NCBI GenBank assembly: GCA_007570905.1 | Contig: RKSI01000049.1 | Coordinates: forward strand, 1-9,586 | DNA from: Gammaproteobacteria bacterium | GTDB lineage: Bacteria > Pseudomonadota > Gammaproteobacteria > Poriferisulfidales > Oxydemutatoraceae | Length of the DNA stretch: 9,586 nucleotides | Direction: 5' to 3' | Part shown: piece after piece, positions 1-7,700 of the stretch | Layout of the letters: every line of letters starts with the position of its first letter | Position numbering within the stretch: position 1 is the first letter of the stretch | Notes under the pieces: model-generated | Seen by the model: only the letters and a program-made list of their open reading frames with translations | What the model was told of the DNA's origin: nothing | Database searches by the model: none | Translations under genes and position numbers: made by a program

Positions 1-457
1 AAAAGTAGGATAGTGCGTTGCCCAGAAAATAATTGAAGCGCCATTTCAGGCACAGGGATTCGGAATGACGGAATTCGGGCCGGCGGCGGGTGTCGGCGGC
101 TATGGCCGGGTCGGGGCGGATGACCTCGGCCTGGCGGGTGTCGTGGTAGGCGCGGATGCGGAAATGCAGTATCGGCGTCGGCGGCGCGGTCTTGATGGAA
201 CTGGAGAAACTGCACACCAGGTGCAGGGTGGTGGTGTAGCGCGTTCTGCGTTCCACGCTCAACGCGAGGAGGTAGCCGTCGCGGGCGGTGACACGGCCAC
301 TGCCCGGCTCGGGGTTGAAGCCCCTGCACAGGCGCTTGAGCAGTTGGTAGTTGCATCCGTACAAGTGCATCAGGCCCGCGAAGTCGGCGGTTGCGCCGGT
401 GTCGCGGCGGGGCGCCGCCGTGCGGGCGGCGGTGTGTTCCGGTGTTGTTTCGTTCAT
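1..457 (-). CDS. yqiB: DUF1249 family protein (YqiB-like), 3' end cut by window edge
   Basis: The 152 visible residues resemble E. coli YqiB (DUF1249), a small soluble protein of unknown biochemical role. Seen: a family-like N-terminal block at about residues 26-43 (DFAGLMHLYGCNYQLLKRL), the block ERRTRYTTTLHL at 69-80, the hallmark FRIRAYHDTRQAEV at about 99-112, and a C-terminal block ending FNYFLGNALSYF that corresponds to the YqiB C-terminus. Probably only a few residues are missing off the left edge. The ATG at 457 is supported because an in-frame TGA lies two codons upstream and the ATG overlaps the stop of the preceding ygfX-like gene (ATGA). The first 25 or so residues are an Ala/Thr/Arg-rich extension relative to my memory of E. 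coli YqiB. In E. coli yqiB sits near nudF and cpdA; here it ends an sdh operon. The family call is fairly secure, the function unknown. Confidence 0.85.
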   Translation of the reverse strand, partial: MNETTPEHTAARTAAPRRDTGATADFAGLMHLYGCNYQLLKRLCRGFNPEPGSGRVTARDGYLLALSVERRTRYTTTLHLVCSFSSSIKTAPPTPILHFRIRAYHDTRQAEVIRPDPAIAADTRRRPEFRHSESLCLKWRFNYFLGNALSYF

Positions 458-990
458 AGTTCAGCCGGGGTTGTCTGAATCCAGCCGGCCCGCCGGTAAT
501 CGGCGGTGCACAGACACAGGCGCCGGAAGTCTTGCGGCCCTGCCCTGTCGCCGAAGATGCAAAGTTTGCAACTGCGGCCATCGCTGAATTGTATGCTCAT
601 TTGCAGATAATAGCAAAACAGATGTTCAACCCGGAATGCCGCGACCGGCGCGCCGTTGCAGGCCACCACGCCGCGCCCCGCTTCAACGCCGAGCACAACA
701 GTTCGCGGGCGGCGCGCGGCGCGGCGGCAATGCAGCGCGGCATGAACCAGCACCGCGAGCGCGACGGCGGCCTTCGCCGCAATCGCCGCCTGCCACAGGC
801 CGGCGGCGGCCAGCGCCAAAACATAAACGGCCGTCATTGAAACCGCGGCGACGCGCGATGGCGCCAATTCAATCCGGGTTGCGTTGCGCGGCGGCGCCTG
901 CCCGGTTCGGGTTGCCTTGCGCCGGGAAGCCGCGTTGGTGTCCGGCGCCGCCCTGTCAGTCCGGCCCGCTTTGCGCGATGCGCCGGACAA
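454..990 (-). CDS. ygfX: YgfX-like (CptA family) inner-membrane protein downstream of sdhE
   Basis: This is a small membrane protein resembling YgfX, the gene usually found next to sdhE (ygfY). Seen: the segment IELAPSR just before two adjacent hydrophobic helices (AAVSMTAVYVLALAAAGLW and a second one ending LAVLVHAAL), a basic stretch HCRRAARRPR, and a C-terminal soluble part ending in GPQDFRRLCLCTADYRR, similar in layout to the YgfX end (EWRDLRRILL). The start is uncertain. An ATG at 1092 would overlap sdhE by 137 bp. A TTG at 990 (chosen; 178 aa, 35-bp overlap with sdhE) has a G-rich stretch immediately before it. An ATG at 837 would cut off IELAPSR and part of the first helix. E. coli YgfX has been described both as a partner of YgfY/SdhE and as a cell-division toxin; neither role can be read from this sequence. 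Similarity is weak, so the call rests on topology and position. Confidence 0.68.
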   Translation of the reverse strand: MSGASRKAGRTDRAAPDTNAASRRKATRTGQAPPRNATRIELAPSRVAAVSMTAVYVLALAAAGLWQAAIAAKAAVALAVLVHAALHCRRAARRPRTVVLGVEAGRGVVACNGAPVAAFRVEHLFCYYLQMSIQFSDGRSCKLCIFGDRAGPQDFRRLCLCTADYRRAGWIQTTPAEL

Positions 991-1201
991 CCCGCCCGAC
1001 CGCGCCGCCGCCGGCGGCGCGGCGGCCGGTGAGCAGTTGGTAGAGTTCCGGGTCAGGCAATTGCAACAGTTTCTCAAACGCCGCGCGTTCATCGGCCTCC
1101 GCCTTGTCGTAGTGATGTTCCAGATAACGGAGCGTCAGGATGTCGAGTTCCCTGACGCCCCTGCGACAAAGCCAGTAAAGCCGCTTTCTGGCAGCGTTCA
1201 C
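956..1201 (-). CDS. sdhE: SdhE, succinate dehydrogenase flavinylation factor (DUF339/YgfY)
   Basis: SdhE is a small cytoplasmic factor that promotes covalent attachment of FAD to SdhA. Seen: the signature WLCRRGVRELD with the RGxxE motif, followed by LEHHYDKAEADERAAFEKLLQLPDPELYQLLTG, matching the five-helix family pattern (E. coli WACRRGMRELD, then FFEHEYD and DDPDLFNWL). I chose the GTG at 1201 because it puts 12 residues before RRG, about as in E. coli; the product is 81 aa. The frame is also open up to a TTG at 1258, only 4 nt after the sdhB stop, which would add 19 Arg/Ala-rich residues. Neither start has a clear Shine-Dalgarno. The C-terminus (GRRAAGGGAVGRVVRRIAQ) is Gly/Ala/Arg-rich. 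Lying directly after sdhB is the expected place for a partner of SdhA. Family assignment is very secure; the start is not. Confidence 0.9.
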   Translation of the reverse strand: MNAARKRLYWLCRRGVRELDILTLRYLEHHYDKAEADERAAFEKLLQLPDPELYQLLTGRRAAGGGAVGRVVRRIAQSGPD

Positions 1202-1210
1202 CGCACAAAA

Positions 1211-1242
1211 CCGACGAACGGGCGCCGCGCGCCGACGAACGG
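1211..1242. repeat. direct repeat of 11 bp between sdhB and the sdhE core
   Basis: CCGACGAACGG occurs at 1211-1221 and again at 1232-1242, 21 bp apart. It lies between the sdhB stop and the preferred sdhE GTG, within the stretch translated only if the TTG at 1258 is used, where it would give a repeated PVRR/AVRR motif. Confidence 0.5.
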
Positions 1243-1262
1243 CCCCATCATCGGACAAGTCA

Positions 1263-2051
1263 TCAGAAACGGCGCGCGACGAGGAGTTTCTTGATTTCGG
1301 CGATGGCCTTCGCCGGGTTCAGCCCCTTGGGGCAGGCGTCGGCGCAGTTCATGATGGTGTGGCAGCGGTAGAGTTTGAACGGATCCTCAATCTCGTCGAG
1401 GCGCTCGCCGGCGGCCTCGTCGCGGCTGTCGGCGATCCAGCGGTAGGCTTGCAGCAAAATCGCAGGCCCCAGATAACGGTCGCCGTTCCACCAGTAACTC
1501 GGGCAACTGGTAGAGCAGCACGCGCACAGGATGCACTCTTCCAGCCCGTCGAGTTTGTCGCGGTCTTCCACCGACTGAAGCCGCTCGCGGTCCGGCGGCG
1601 GCGGCGTCTGCGTGCGCATCCACGGCTTGATGGACGCATACTGTGCGTAGAAGTGCGTCAGGTCTGGCACCAGATCCCTGATGACCGGCAAATGCGGCAA
1701 CGGAAACACCCGCACATCGCCGCGCACATCGCTGATCGCCCGCGTGCACGCCAGCGTGTTGCGCCCGCAGATGTTCATTGAACACGACCCGCAAATCCCC
1801 TCGCGGCACGAACGCCGGAAAGCCAGCGTCGAGTCGGTTTCGTTCTTGATCTTGATGAGCGCGTCGAGCACCATCGGCCCGCAGTCGTCAAGGTCCACCT
1901 CGTAGGTGTCGGTGCGCGGGTTGCCGCCCGCCGCGGCATCGTAGCGGTACACGACAAAACGCCGGATGCGCCCGCCGCGCGACGCGCCGGCGGCGGCGTA
2001 ATAGCGCCCTTTCCTGACAATGGAGTTTGCCGGTAATCTGAATTTAGCCAT
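1263..2051 (-). CDS. sdhB: succinate dehydrogenase iron-sulfur subunit SdhB
   Basis: This subunit carries electrons from the SdhA flavin through three Fe-S clusters to quinone at the membrane. Seen in 262 aa: the plant-ferredoxin-type 2Fe-2S site (C82, C87, C90 in CREGICGSC, then C102), and the C-terminal ferredoxin fold with C173, C176, C179 and C240 for the 4Fe-4S cluster and C183, C230, C236 for the 3Fe-4S cluster. CPSYWWN (183-189) contains the Trp and Pro of the quinone pocket, and H231 follows C230 as in E. coli. All ligands are present, so the protein should be active. The first 30 residues are a basic, Ala/Gly-rich extension compared with E. coli SdhB (238 aa), so the true start could be slightly internal. 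The ATG at 2051 is preceded only by a weak ribosome site. It lies 48 nt after sdhA. Confidence 0.97.
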   Translation of the reverse strand: MAKFRLPANSIVRKGRYYAAAGASRGGRIRRFVVYRYDAAAGGNPRTDTYEVDLDDCGPMVLDALIKIKNETDSTLAFRRSCREGICGSCSMNICGRNTLACTRAISDVRGDVRVFPLPHLPVIRDLVPDLTHFYAQYASIKPWMRTQTPPPPDRERLQSVEDRDKLDGLEECILCACCSTSCPSYWWNGDRYLGPAILLQAYRWIADSRDEAAGERLDEIEDPFKLYRCHTIMNCADACPKGLNPAKAIAEIKKLLVARRF

Positions 2052-2099
2052 GCTGTTGCTCGTGTGAAGCCTGCCGCCGCGCCGATTGTACGACAGATG

Positions 2100-3896
2100 T
2101 CAATAAACCCTCGCTTGCGGCGGCACAACCTGCGCCTCGTCGGTCAGCGTTCGCAAATGCACCGGGCGGTAGTGTATTCCGACATCGCCGGTCGCGTCGT
2201 CAAAATGCAGCAGCGTGTGTTTCATCCAGTTGTCGTCGTCGCGTTCGGGGTAGTCGTCGCGCGCATGCGCGCCGCGGCTTTCCAGCCGGTTCAGCGCGCC
2301 GGCCACCGTGCACACCGCCTGCGGCAGCAGGTTGGCGAGTTCCAGCGTCTCCACCAGGTCGGTGTTCCAGATCAGCGAGCGGTCGGCCACCCGCACCCGC
2401 GAGAAACGCGCGTGCACATCGCGCACCCGCGCCAGCCCTTCCTCCAGGTTGCCGCCGGTGCGAAACACCGCCGCGTAGGTCTGCATGATCTTCTGCATCT
2501 CAAGGCGCAACGCCGCCGTCGGCTGGTCGCCGTCGGCGTGGCGGATGCGGTCAAAGCGGTCGAGAATGCGCTCGACCGACGCCGCCGGCGCCGGCGGCGC
2601 CTTGGCGTGCCGCGCCTCGAGCAATTCGGCGGCGCGCTTTGCGGCGGCGCGCCCGAACACAATCAGGTCCAGCAGCGAATTGGAACCGAGGCGGTTGGCG
2701 CCGTGCACCGACACGCACGCCGCCTCGCCGATGGCCATCAGCCCGGGCACGACATCTTCGGGGTTGCCGTTTCTCAACTGTATGACCTCGCCGTGGTAGT
2801 TCGTCGGAATGCCGCCCATGTTGTAGTGCACCGTCGGCAGCACCGGTATCGGCTCTTTTGTGACATCCACGCCGGCGAAAATCCGCGCCGACTCCGAAAT
2901 CCCGGGCAGGCGCTTTTCAATGACTTCCGGGCCGAGATGCTCAAGGTGCAGGTGAATGTGGTCTTGCTGCGGGCCGACGCCGCGCCCCTCGTTGATCTCT
3001 ATGGTCATCGAGCGGCTGACGACATCGCGCGACGCCAGGTCCTTCGCATTCGGCGCGTAGCGTTCCATAAACCGCTCGCCCGCGGCGTTCGTCAGATAGC
3101 CGCCCTCGCCGCGCACGCCCTCGGTAATCAGGCAGCCGGCGCCGTAGATGCCGGTCGGGTGGAACTGCACGAATTCAAGGTCTTGCAGCGGCAGCCCGGC
3201 GCGCAGCACCATGCCGTTGCCGTCGCCGGTGCAGGTGTGCGCCGAAGTGCACGAGAAATAGGCGCGCCCGTAGCCGCCGGTCGCCAGCAGCACGATGCGC
3301 GCGCGAAACAGATGCAACCGGCCGGTCGCCAGATCCCACGCGACAACGCCGGTGCACGCGCCGCTGTCGTCCATCACCAGGTCGAGCGCGAAATACTCGA
3401 CAAAAAATTCGGCGTTGTGCTTCAGCGACTGCTGGTAAAGCGTGTGCAGTATCGCGTGGCCGGTGCGGTCGGCGGCGGCGCAGGTGCGCTGCGCGATGCC
3501 CTTGCCGTAGTGCGTCGTCATGCCGCCGAAGGGCCGCTGGTAGATGTGGCCGCTGCCGGTCCTGGAAAACGGCACGCCGTAGTGCTCCAGTTCAATGATG
3601 GACGCCGCCGCCTCCTTGCACATGTATTCAATGGCGTCCTGGTCGCCGAGCCAGTCGCTGCCCTTGACGGTGTCATACATATGCCAGCGCCAGTCGTCCT
3701 CGCCCATGTTGCCGAGCGCCGCGCTGATGCCTCCCTGCGCCGCGACGGTATGACTGCGCGTCGGGAAGACCTTGGTGATGCAGGCCGTCTTCAGGCCCTC
3801 CTGCGCCATGCCGAAAACGGCGCGCAAACCTGCGCCGCCGGCGCCGACGACGACGACATCAACAACATGCTCCTGCGGCTCGTACGCTTTTGGCAT
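2100..3896 (-). CDS. sdhA: succinate dehydrogenase flavoprotein subunit SdhA
   Basis: SdhA oxidises succinate to fumarate on a covalently bound FAD and faces the cytoplasm in complex II. Seen in 598 aa: the N-terminal FAD-binding GAGGAGLRA, the flavinylation motif FPTRSHTVAAQGG with H49 as attachment residue, and catalytic residues by alignment with E. coli numbering: H246 (QFHPTG), E259, R290 (SRDVVSRS), H357 (HYNMGG) and R402 (ANRLGSNSLLDL). The C-terminus QVVPPQARVY is the usual SdhA ending. Length is normal (E. coli 588). An Ala/Pro-rich insertion (AKAPPAPAASVE, about residues 430-441) is encoded by a GC-rich perfect palindrome. The ATG at 3896 follows the sdhD stop by 14 nt with no strong Shine-Dalgarno, so coupling to sdhD is likely. 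SdhE downstream is the expected flavinylation partner. Confidence 0.98.
   Translation of the reverse strand: MPKAYEPQEHVVDVVVVGAGGAGLRAVFGMAQEGLKTACITKVFPTRSHTVAAQGGISAALGNMGEDDWRWHMYDTVKGSDWLGDQDAIEYMCKEAAASIIELEHYGVPFSRTGSGHIYQRPFGGMTTHYGKGIAQRTCAAADRTGHAILHTLYQQSLKHNAEFFVEYFALDLVMDDSGACTGVVAWDLATGRLHLFRARIVLLATGGYGRAYFSCTSAHTCTGDGNGMVLRAGLPLQDLEFVQFHPTGIYGAGCLITEGVRGEGGYLTNAAGERFMERYAPNAKDLASRDVVSRSMTIEINEGRGVGPQQDHIHLHLEHLGPEVIEKRLPGISESARIFAGVDVTKEPIPVLPTVHYNMGGIPTNYHGEVIQLRNGNPEDVVPGLMAIGEAACVSVHGANRLGSNSLLDLIVFGRAAAKRAAELLEARHAKAPPAPAASVERILDRFDRIRHADGDQPTAALRLEMQKIMQTYAAVFRTGGNLEEGLARVRDVHARFSRVRVADRSLIWNTDLVETLELANLLPQAVCTVAGALNRLESRGAHARDDYPERDDDNWMKHTLLHFDDATGDVGIHYRPVHLRTLTDEAQVVPPQARVY
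2580..2599. repeat. 20-bp perfect palindrome inside sdhA
   Basis: A perfect inverted repeat centred on GGCGCC and flanked by CCGCC/GGCGG arms. It encodes the Ala/Pro-rich stretch of the SdhA insertion. It could fold as a DNA cruciform or RNA hairpin, or be a by-product of GC-rich Ala/Pro codons. Confidence 0.6.
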
Positions 3897-3910
3897 GGCG
3901 GCGCCCGCGA

Positions 3911-4288
3911 CTACCGGAAGGCGATGCCGGCGACGGCGGCGACGGCGGCGACGGCGAGCAGCAGCACGGCGAAGTCAACCAGCACTATGACCGCGACCTT
4001 CAGCCACGCCAGATGCACATAGTCTTCAACGATGACGCGCAGCCCCAGTTCCAAATGCCAGAAAACCACAAGCAGCAGCGCAATCAGCGGCGCCGAAACC
4101 AGCGGTTTTTGCACCCACGCGACCAGCCCGGCGTGGCTTAAATCACCCAGCATGGCGACCGAAAAAGCGCCCCACAGCACCAGCGGAACCAGAAACGCCG
4201 AGGTCAGCCGCTGCGCCCACCAGTGGCCGGCGCCTTCCTTCGCCGCGCCCAGTCCGCGCGCCTGCGACAGCGGCGTGCGCAAACTCAC
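3911..4288 (-). CDS. sdhD: succinate dehydrogenase membrane anchor subunit SdhD
   Basis: SdhD with SdhC anchors complex II and holds haem b and the quinone site. Seen in 125 aa: a short cytoplasmic start (SLRTPLSQARGLGAAKEG), HWWAQRLTSAFLVPLVLWG opening the first helix, a second helix containing FWHLELGLRVIVEDY with the probable haem ligand H78 and quinone-site D89-Y90, and a third very Ala/Val-rich helix. I chose the GTG at 4288: it overlaps the sdhC TGA (GTGA), has GGGGGA about 9 nt upstream, and gives the family N-terminus. Reading the frame from an ATG at 4363 would add 25 Arg/Gly/Ala residues inside sdhC and is unlikely. The last helix is encoded in part by a 9-nt tandem repeat. Small anchors vary in sequence; the haem-region motif and position make this call safe. 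Confidence 0.93.
   Translation of the reverse strand: MSLRTPLSQARGLGAAKEGAGHWWAQRLTSAFLVPLVLWGAFSVAMLGDLSHAGLVAWVQKPLVSAPLIALLLVVFWHLELGLRVIVEDYVHLAWLKVAVIVLVDFAVLLLAVAAVAAVAGIAFR
3932..3958 (-). repeat. 9-nt tandem repeat in the 3' end of sdhD
   Basis: On the plus strand the unit GACGGCGGC occurs twice exactly and a third time as GACGGCGAG, without gaps. In the sdhD frame this encodes the Ala-Val-Ala run (AVAAVAAVAG) in the last membrane helix. Being a multiple of three, copy-number change would keep the frame and only lengthen or shorten the helix. Confidence 0.7.
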
Positions 4289-4686
4289 GCCAACATCCCC
4301 CGAACCCACAGCGCGGCCAGCCAGGTCAGCGCGGTCAGCGCCAGCGCCGCGGCGACGGTCCACAGCGAGGTGCGAAACGCCACCGCCACATCAAAGCCGA
4401 GGCCGGCGTCCCAGAACAGATGGCGTATGCCGGTGCACAAATGAAAATACAGCGCGCCCGTCCACAGCGCCAGCAGCGCCTGCCCCCACCACGCCGACAG
4501 CAGCGCGCGCAGTTGCTCATATAGCGCGGCGTCGGCGGCGGCGGCCACCAGCACTCCGGTCAGCGGCGCCATGCCGAGCGCCAGAACCACGCCGGTGAAG
4601 CGGTGCAAAATGGACAGCAGCGCCGTCAGCGGCAGGCGGTACACCTGCAGGTGCGGCGACAGCGGCCTGGAATCGGGTTGGGACAT
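4285..4686 (-). CDS. sdhC: succinate dehydrogenase cytochrome b556 subunit SdhC
   Basis: This is the first gene of the sdh cluster, a three-helix membrane anchor. Seen: the SdhC signature RPLSPHLQVYRLPLTALLS followed by ILHRFTGVVLALG (the Ser and Arg of this segment match the E. coli quinone-site S27 and R31), and FHLCTGIRHLFWDAG, where the first His corresponds to the E. coli haem ligand H84. The third helix spans about TSLWTVAAALALTALTWLAALWV. I chose the ATG at 4686 (133 aa). It has GAGA about 9 nt upstream, whereas the in-frame TTG at 4704, six codons earlier, has no ribosome site and would lie at the start point of the weak candidate promoter. The stop overlaps the sdhD GTG. It begins 59 nt after the dnaE stop. 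Confidence 0.95.
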   Translation of the reverse strand: MSQPDSRPLSPHLQVYRLPLTALLSILHRFTGVVLALGMAPLTGVLVAAAADAALYEQLRALLSAWWGQALLALWTGALYFHLCTGIRHLFWDAGLGFDVAVAFRTSLWTVAAALALTALTWLAALWVRGMLA

Positions 4687-4710
4687 CGGCGGCGTTCTCG
4701 ACAAGGCGCA

Positions 4711-4716
4711 ATTCTA
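4711..4716 (-). promoter_or_regulatory. possible weak -10 element upstream of sdhC
   Basis: TAGAAT on the minus strand matches TATAAT at 5 of 6 positions and lies 24 nt before the sdhC ATG, which would give a leader of about 18 nt holding the GAGA ribosome site. At the usual spacing I find no acceptable -35 (GTGCGC at 17 nt). It may be chance, or an activator-dependent promoter; otherwise sdh would depend on transcription from rnhB-dnaE. Confidence 0.25.
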
Positions 4717-4745
4717 AACCATCCGCGCCGCCGGCGCACGCGCCG

Positions 4746-7700
4746 TCAGTAACTGAACGCGACCCGCTCGACGCCGTCGATGCGGCGCAGGCGGCACAGC
4801 ATTTCCTCGCACGGGCGCACCTTCCAGGCGTCGCCAAAGCGCAGCCGCGTCGCCGCCTCCGCGGTGCGCAGCGAGACGATGACCGGGCAGCCGCCCTGCT
4901 CGACGAAGGGCGACAGCGATTCCTCAAGCCGCCCGGCAAGGCGCTCGTCGGCGCCGGCGCCGGCGCGGATGCTGATTTGCACATTCTTCGAGAAACGCTT
5001 GCGCGCCTGGTCGAGCGTCAGGATGGTGCGCGTGCGCCAGCGGCTGACCTCGCGGGTGTTGTCGTAGGTGTTGCGGTACACCTCGACGACGACGATGTCG
5101 TCGTGCGACAGCATGTCGGCGTAGGCGGCGTAGTCCTTGTCGAACAGCGCCAGTTCAAGGCGACCGCTGCCGTCGTCCAGCGTGAAGAACGCGGCCTTGC
5201 CCTGGCGCGTGTAACGCACGCGCATGTTCATGATGACGCCGGACAGCCACAGCGTCCTGTTTTCGCCGGCGCTGTTGGCCGGCGCATCGCCGGCAAGGCG
5301 CTTGACCTCGTGCAAACTCATGCCGGTCATGCTCTGCAGTTCGCCCGCGTACCACGACGCCGGGTGGTCTGTCAGGTAAAGGCCGAGGCTGTCGCGCTCC
5401 ATTTTCAGCAGTTGCTCGCGGCTGATGCGTTCGGCGGTGTCGAGCGGCGGCCCGTCGCTCTCCTTCGGCGGCTCGCCGAACAGGTCGTTCTGCCCGGTGC
5501 TGCGGTCGTTGGCCTGCTGTTCGGCCAGCGCGTAGATGCGCGGCAGGTGGTGCAGCATCGCGCCGCGGTCGCTCTCTACCGAATCGAAAGTGCCGGCGCG
5601 TATCAGCGTTTCCAGCAGCGGCTTGCCGATGGACGGCACCAGGCGCGCGCAGAAGTCGCGCAGCGACGAAAAGGCGCCGCCGGCGCCGCGCTCGGCGACG
5701 ATGGTGTCGACGGCGGCGGCGCCGACATTGCGTATCGCGCCCATGCCGTAGAGGATGCCGCCGCCGTCCACCTCGGCGAAGCCGTGTTCGGAGCGGTTGA
5801 TGTCGGGCGGCTCGACTGCAATATCCATCAGCCGGCACTCGCCGATCAGATAGACGATCTTGTCGGTGTCGTCCATGTCGGCGGACATCACCGCCGCCAT
5901 GAACGCGCCCGGATGGTTGACCTTGAGCCACGCGGTCTGGTAGGCGAGCAGCGCGTAGGCCACCGAATGCGACTTGTTGAAGCCGTAGTCGGCGAACTTC
6001 TCCATCAGGTCGAAGATGCGCGTGGCGGTGCCTTTGCCCACGCCGCGCGCCACCGCGCCCTTGACGAACACCGTGCGCTGTTCTGCCATCTCTTTGGTGT
6101 CTTTCTTGCCCATCGCGCGGCGCAGGATGTCGGCGGCGCCGAGCGTGTAACCGGCGAGCACGCGCGCAATCTGCATCACCTGCTCCTGGTAGAGGATGAC
6201 GCCGTAGGTCGGCTTCAGGATCGGCTCAATGTCGGGGTGCGGGTAACTGATGCGCGCGGTGTCGTGCTTGCGTTCGGCGTATTCGTCGCTCATGCCGGAT
6301 TGCAGCGGCCCCGGGCGGTACAGCGCGACCAGCGCGACGATGTCGTTGAAATGGTCGGGCTTCAGGTTTTTCATCAGCCGCCGGATGCCTTCGGATTCCA
6401 ACTGGAAGATGGCGGCGGTGTCGCCGTCGCGCAGCAGTTTGTACACTTTGGCGTCATCCAGCGGGATGCGCGCGATGTCGATGTCGGCGGCGCCGCGTTC
6501 GCGCAGGTGGGCGACGGCGCGGGCGATGACCGTCAGCGTCTTCAGGCCGAGAAAGTCAAACTTGACGAGGCCGATTTTCTCGATGTCCTTCATGTCAAAC
6601 TGCGTCACCGCGTTGCGGCTGCCGGGTTCGCAGTAGAGCGCGGTGTAATCTTCCGCCGGCGTCGGCGAGATGACGACGCCGCCGGCGTGGCGGCCCGGGT
6701 TGCGCGCCAGGCCCTCGAGTTTGCGGGCGTCGTCCAGAATCTGGCGCACATCGTCGTCGTCGCGGCGCCATTCGGTGAGTTCCCTTGATTGCGCCAGCGC
6801 CTCGTCCAGCGTGATGTTGAGGTGGTTGGGTATCTGTTTGGCGATGCGGTCCACAAAGCCGTAGGAATGCCCCAGCACGCGGCCCACATCGCGCACCGCC
6901 GCCTTCGCGCCGAGGCTGCCGAAAGTGATGATCTGGCTGACGCGGTCGCGCCCGTAACGCTCGACGACATACTGGATGACGCGGTCGCGCCCGTCTATGC
7001 AGAAGTCCACATCAAAGTCGGGCATGGAGATGCGTTCCGGATTCAGGAAACGCTCAAACAGCAGGTCGTAATGAATAGGATCAAGTTCGGTGATGCCGAG
7101 CGCCCACGCCGCCAGCGAACCGGCGCCGGAGCCGCGCCCCGGCCCGACCGGTATGCCCTCGCGCTTCGCCCACGCGATGAAGTCGGCGACTATCAGGAAG
7201 TAACTCTCGTAGCCCATGTTGGCGATGATCTCGAGTTCGGAGGCGAGGCGCCGGTGGTATTGTTCGTGCGCCGAAGGCTCCACGCCGGCAAGGCGGCGTT
7301 CCAGCCCGGCGCGGGCGTCGGCGGTGATCTTGCCGGCGGCGGTCTCGCCTTCGGGCAGCGGGAATTCCGGCAGCAGCGTCTTGCCGAATTCCAGTTCCAG
7401 CGTGCAGCGCGCCGCAATCTCCACGGTGTTTTCCAGCGCGCTCGGCACATCGCCGAACAACTGCGCCATCTCTTCGTCGCTTTTCAGGTATTGCTCCGGG
7501 CTGTAACGCCGCGGGCGGCGCTTGTCGGCCAGGATGTGACCCTGGCTGATGCACACCTTGGCCTCGTGCGACTCGAAATCATCGCGCTTCAGAAAGCGCA
7601 CATCGTTGGTCGCCACCACCGGCAGCGCCGCCTTCGCCGCCAGCGCCAGCGCGCTTTGCAGGTATTCCTTCTCGCCCTCGCGCCCGGTGTTGTGCAACTC

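Noticed and set aside
65..478. Plus-strand open frame at the left edge.
   Set aside because: The minus strand here encodes a recognisable DUF1249 protein; the plus product is low-complexity Gly/Ala/Val/Arg.
2085..2103. Perfect -35 hexamer TTGACA with TACAAT downstream on the minus strand between sdhA and sdhB, suggesting an sdhB promoter.
   Set aside because: The spacer is only 7 nt, far too short for sigma70, and nothing matches a -10 at 16-18 nt.
2064..4022. Long plus-strand open frame (about 650 codons) opposite sdhA.
   Set aside because: It is the antisense of a fully conserved sdhA; its product is Arg/His/Val-rich with no recognisable domain, as expected in high-GC DNA.
4705..4745. GC-rich inverted repeats (GGCGC-GT-GCGCC and GCGCC-GGC-GGCGC) after dnaE as a terminator.
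   Set aside because: The stems are 5 bp with loops of 2-3 nt, and no T-run follows on the minus strand; such short repeats are common in this GC-rich DNA.
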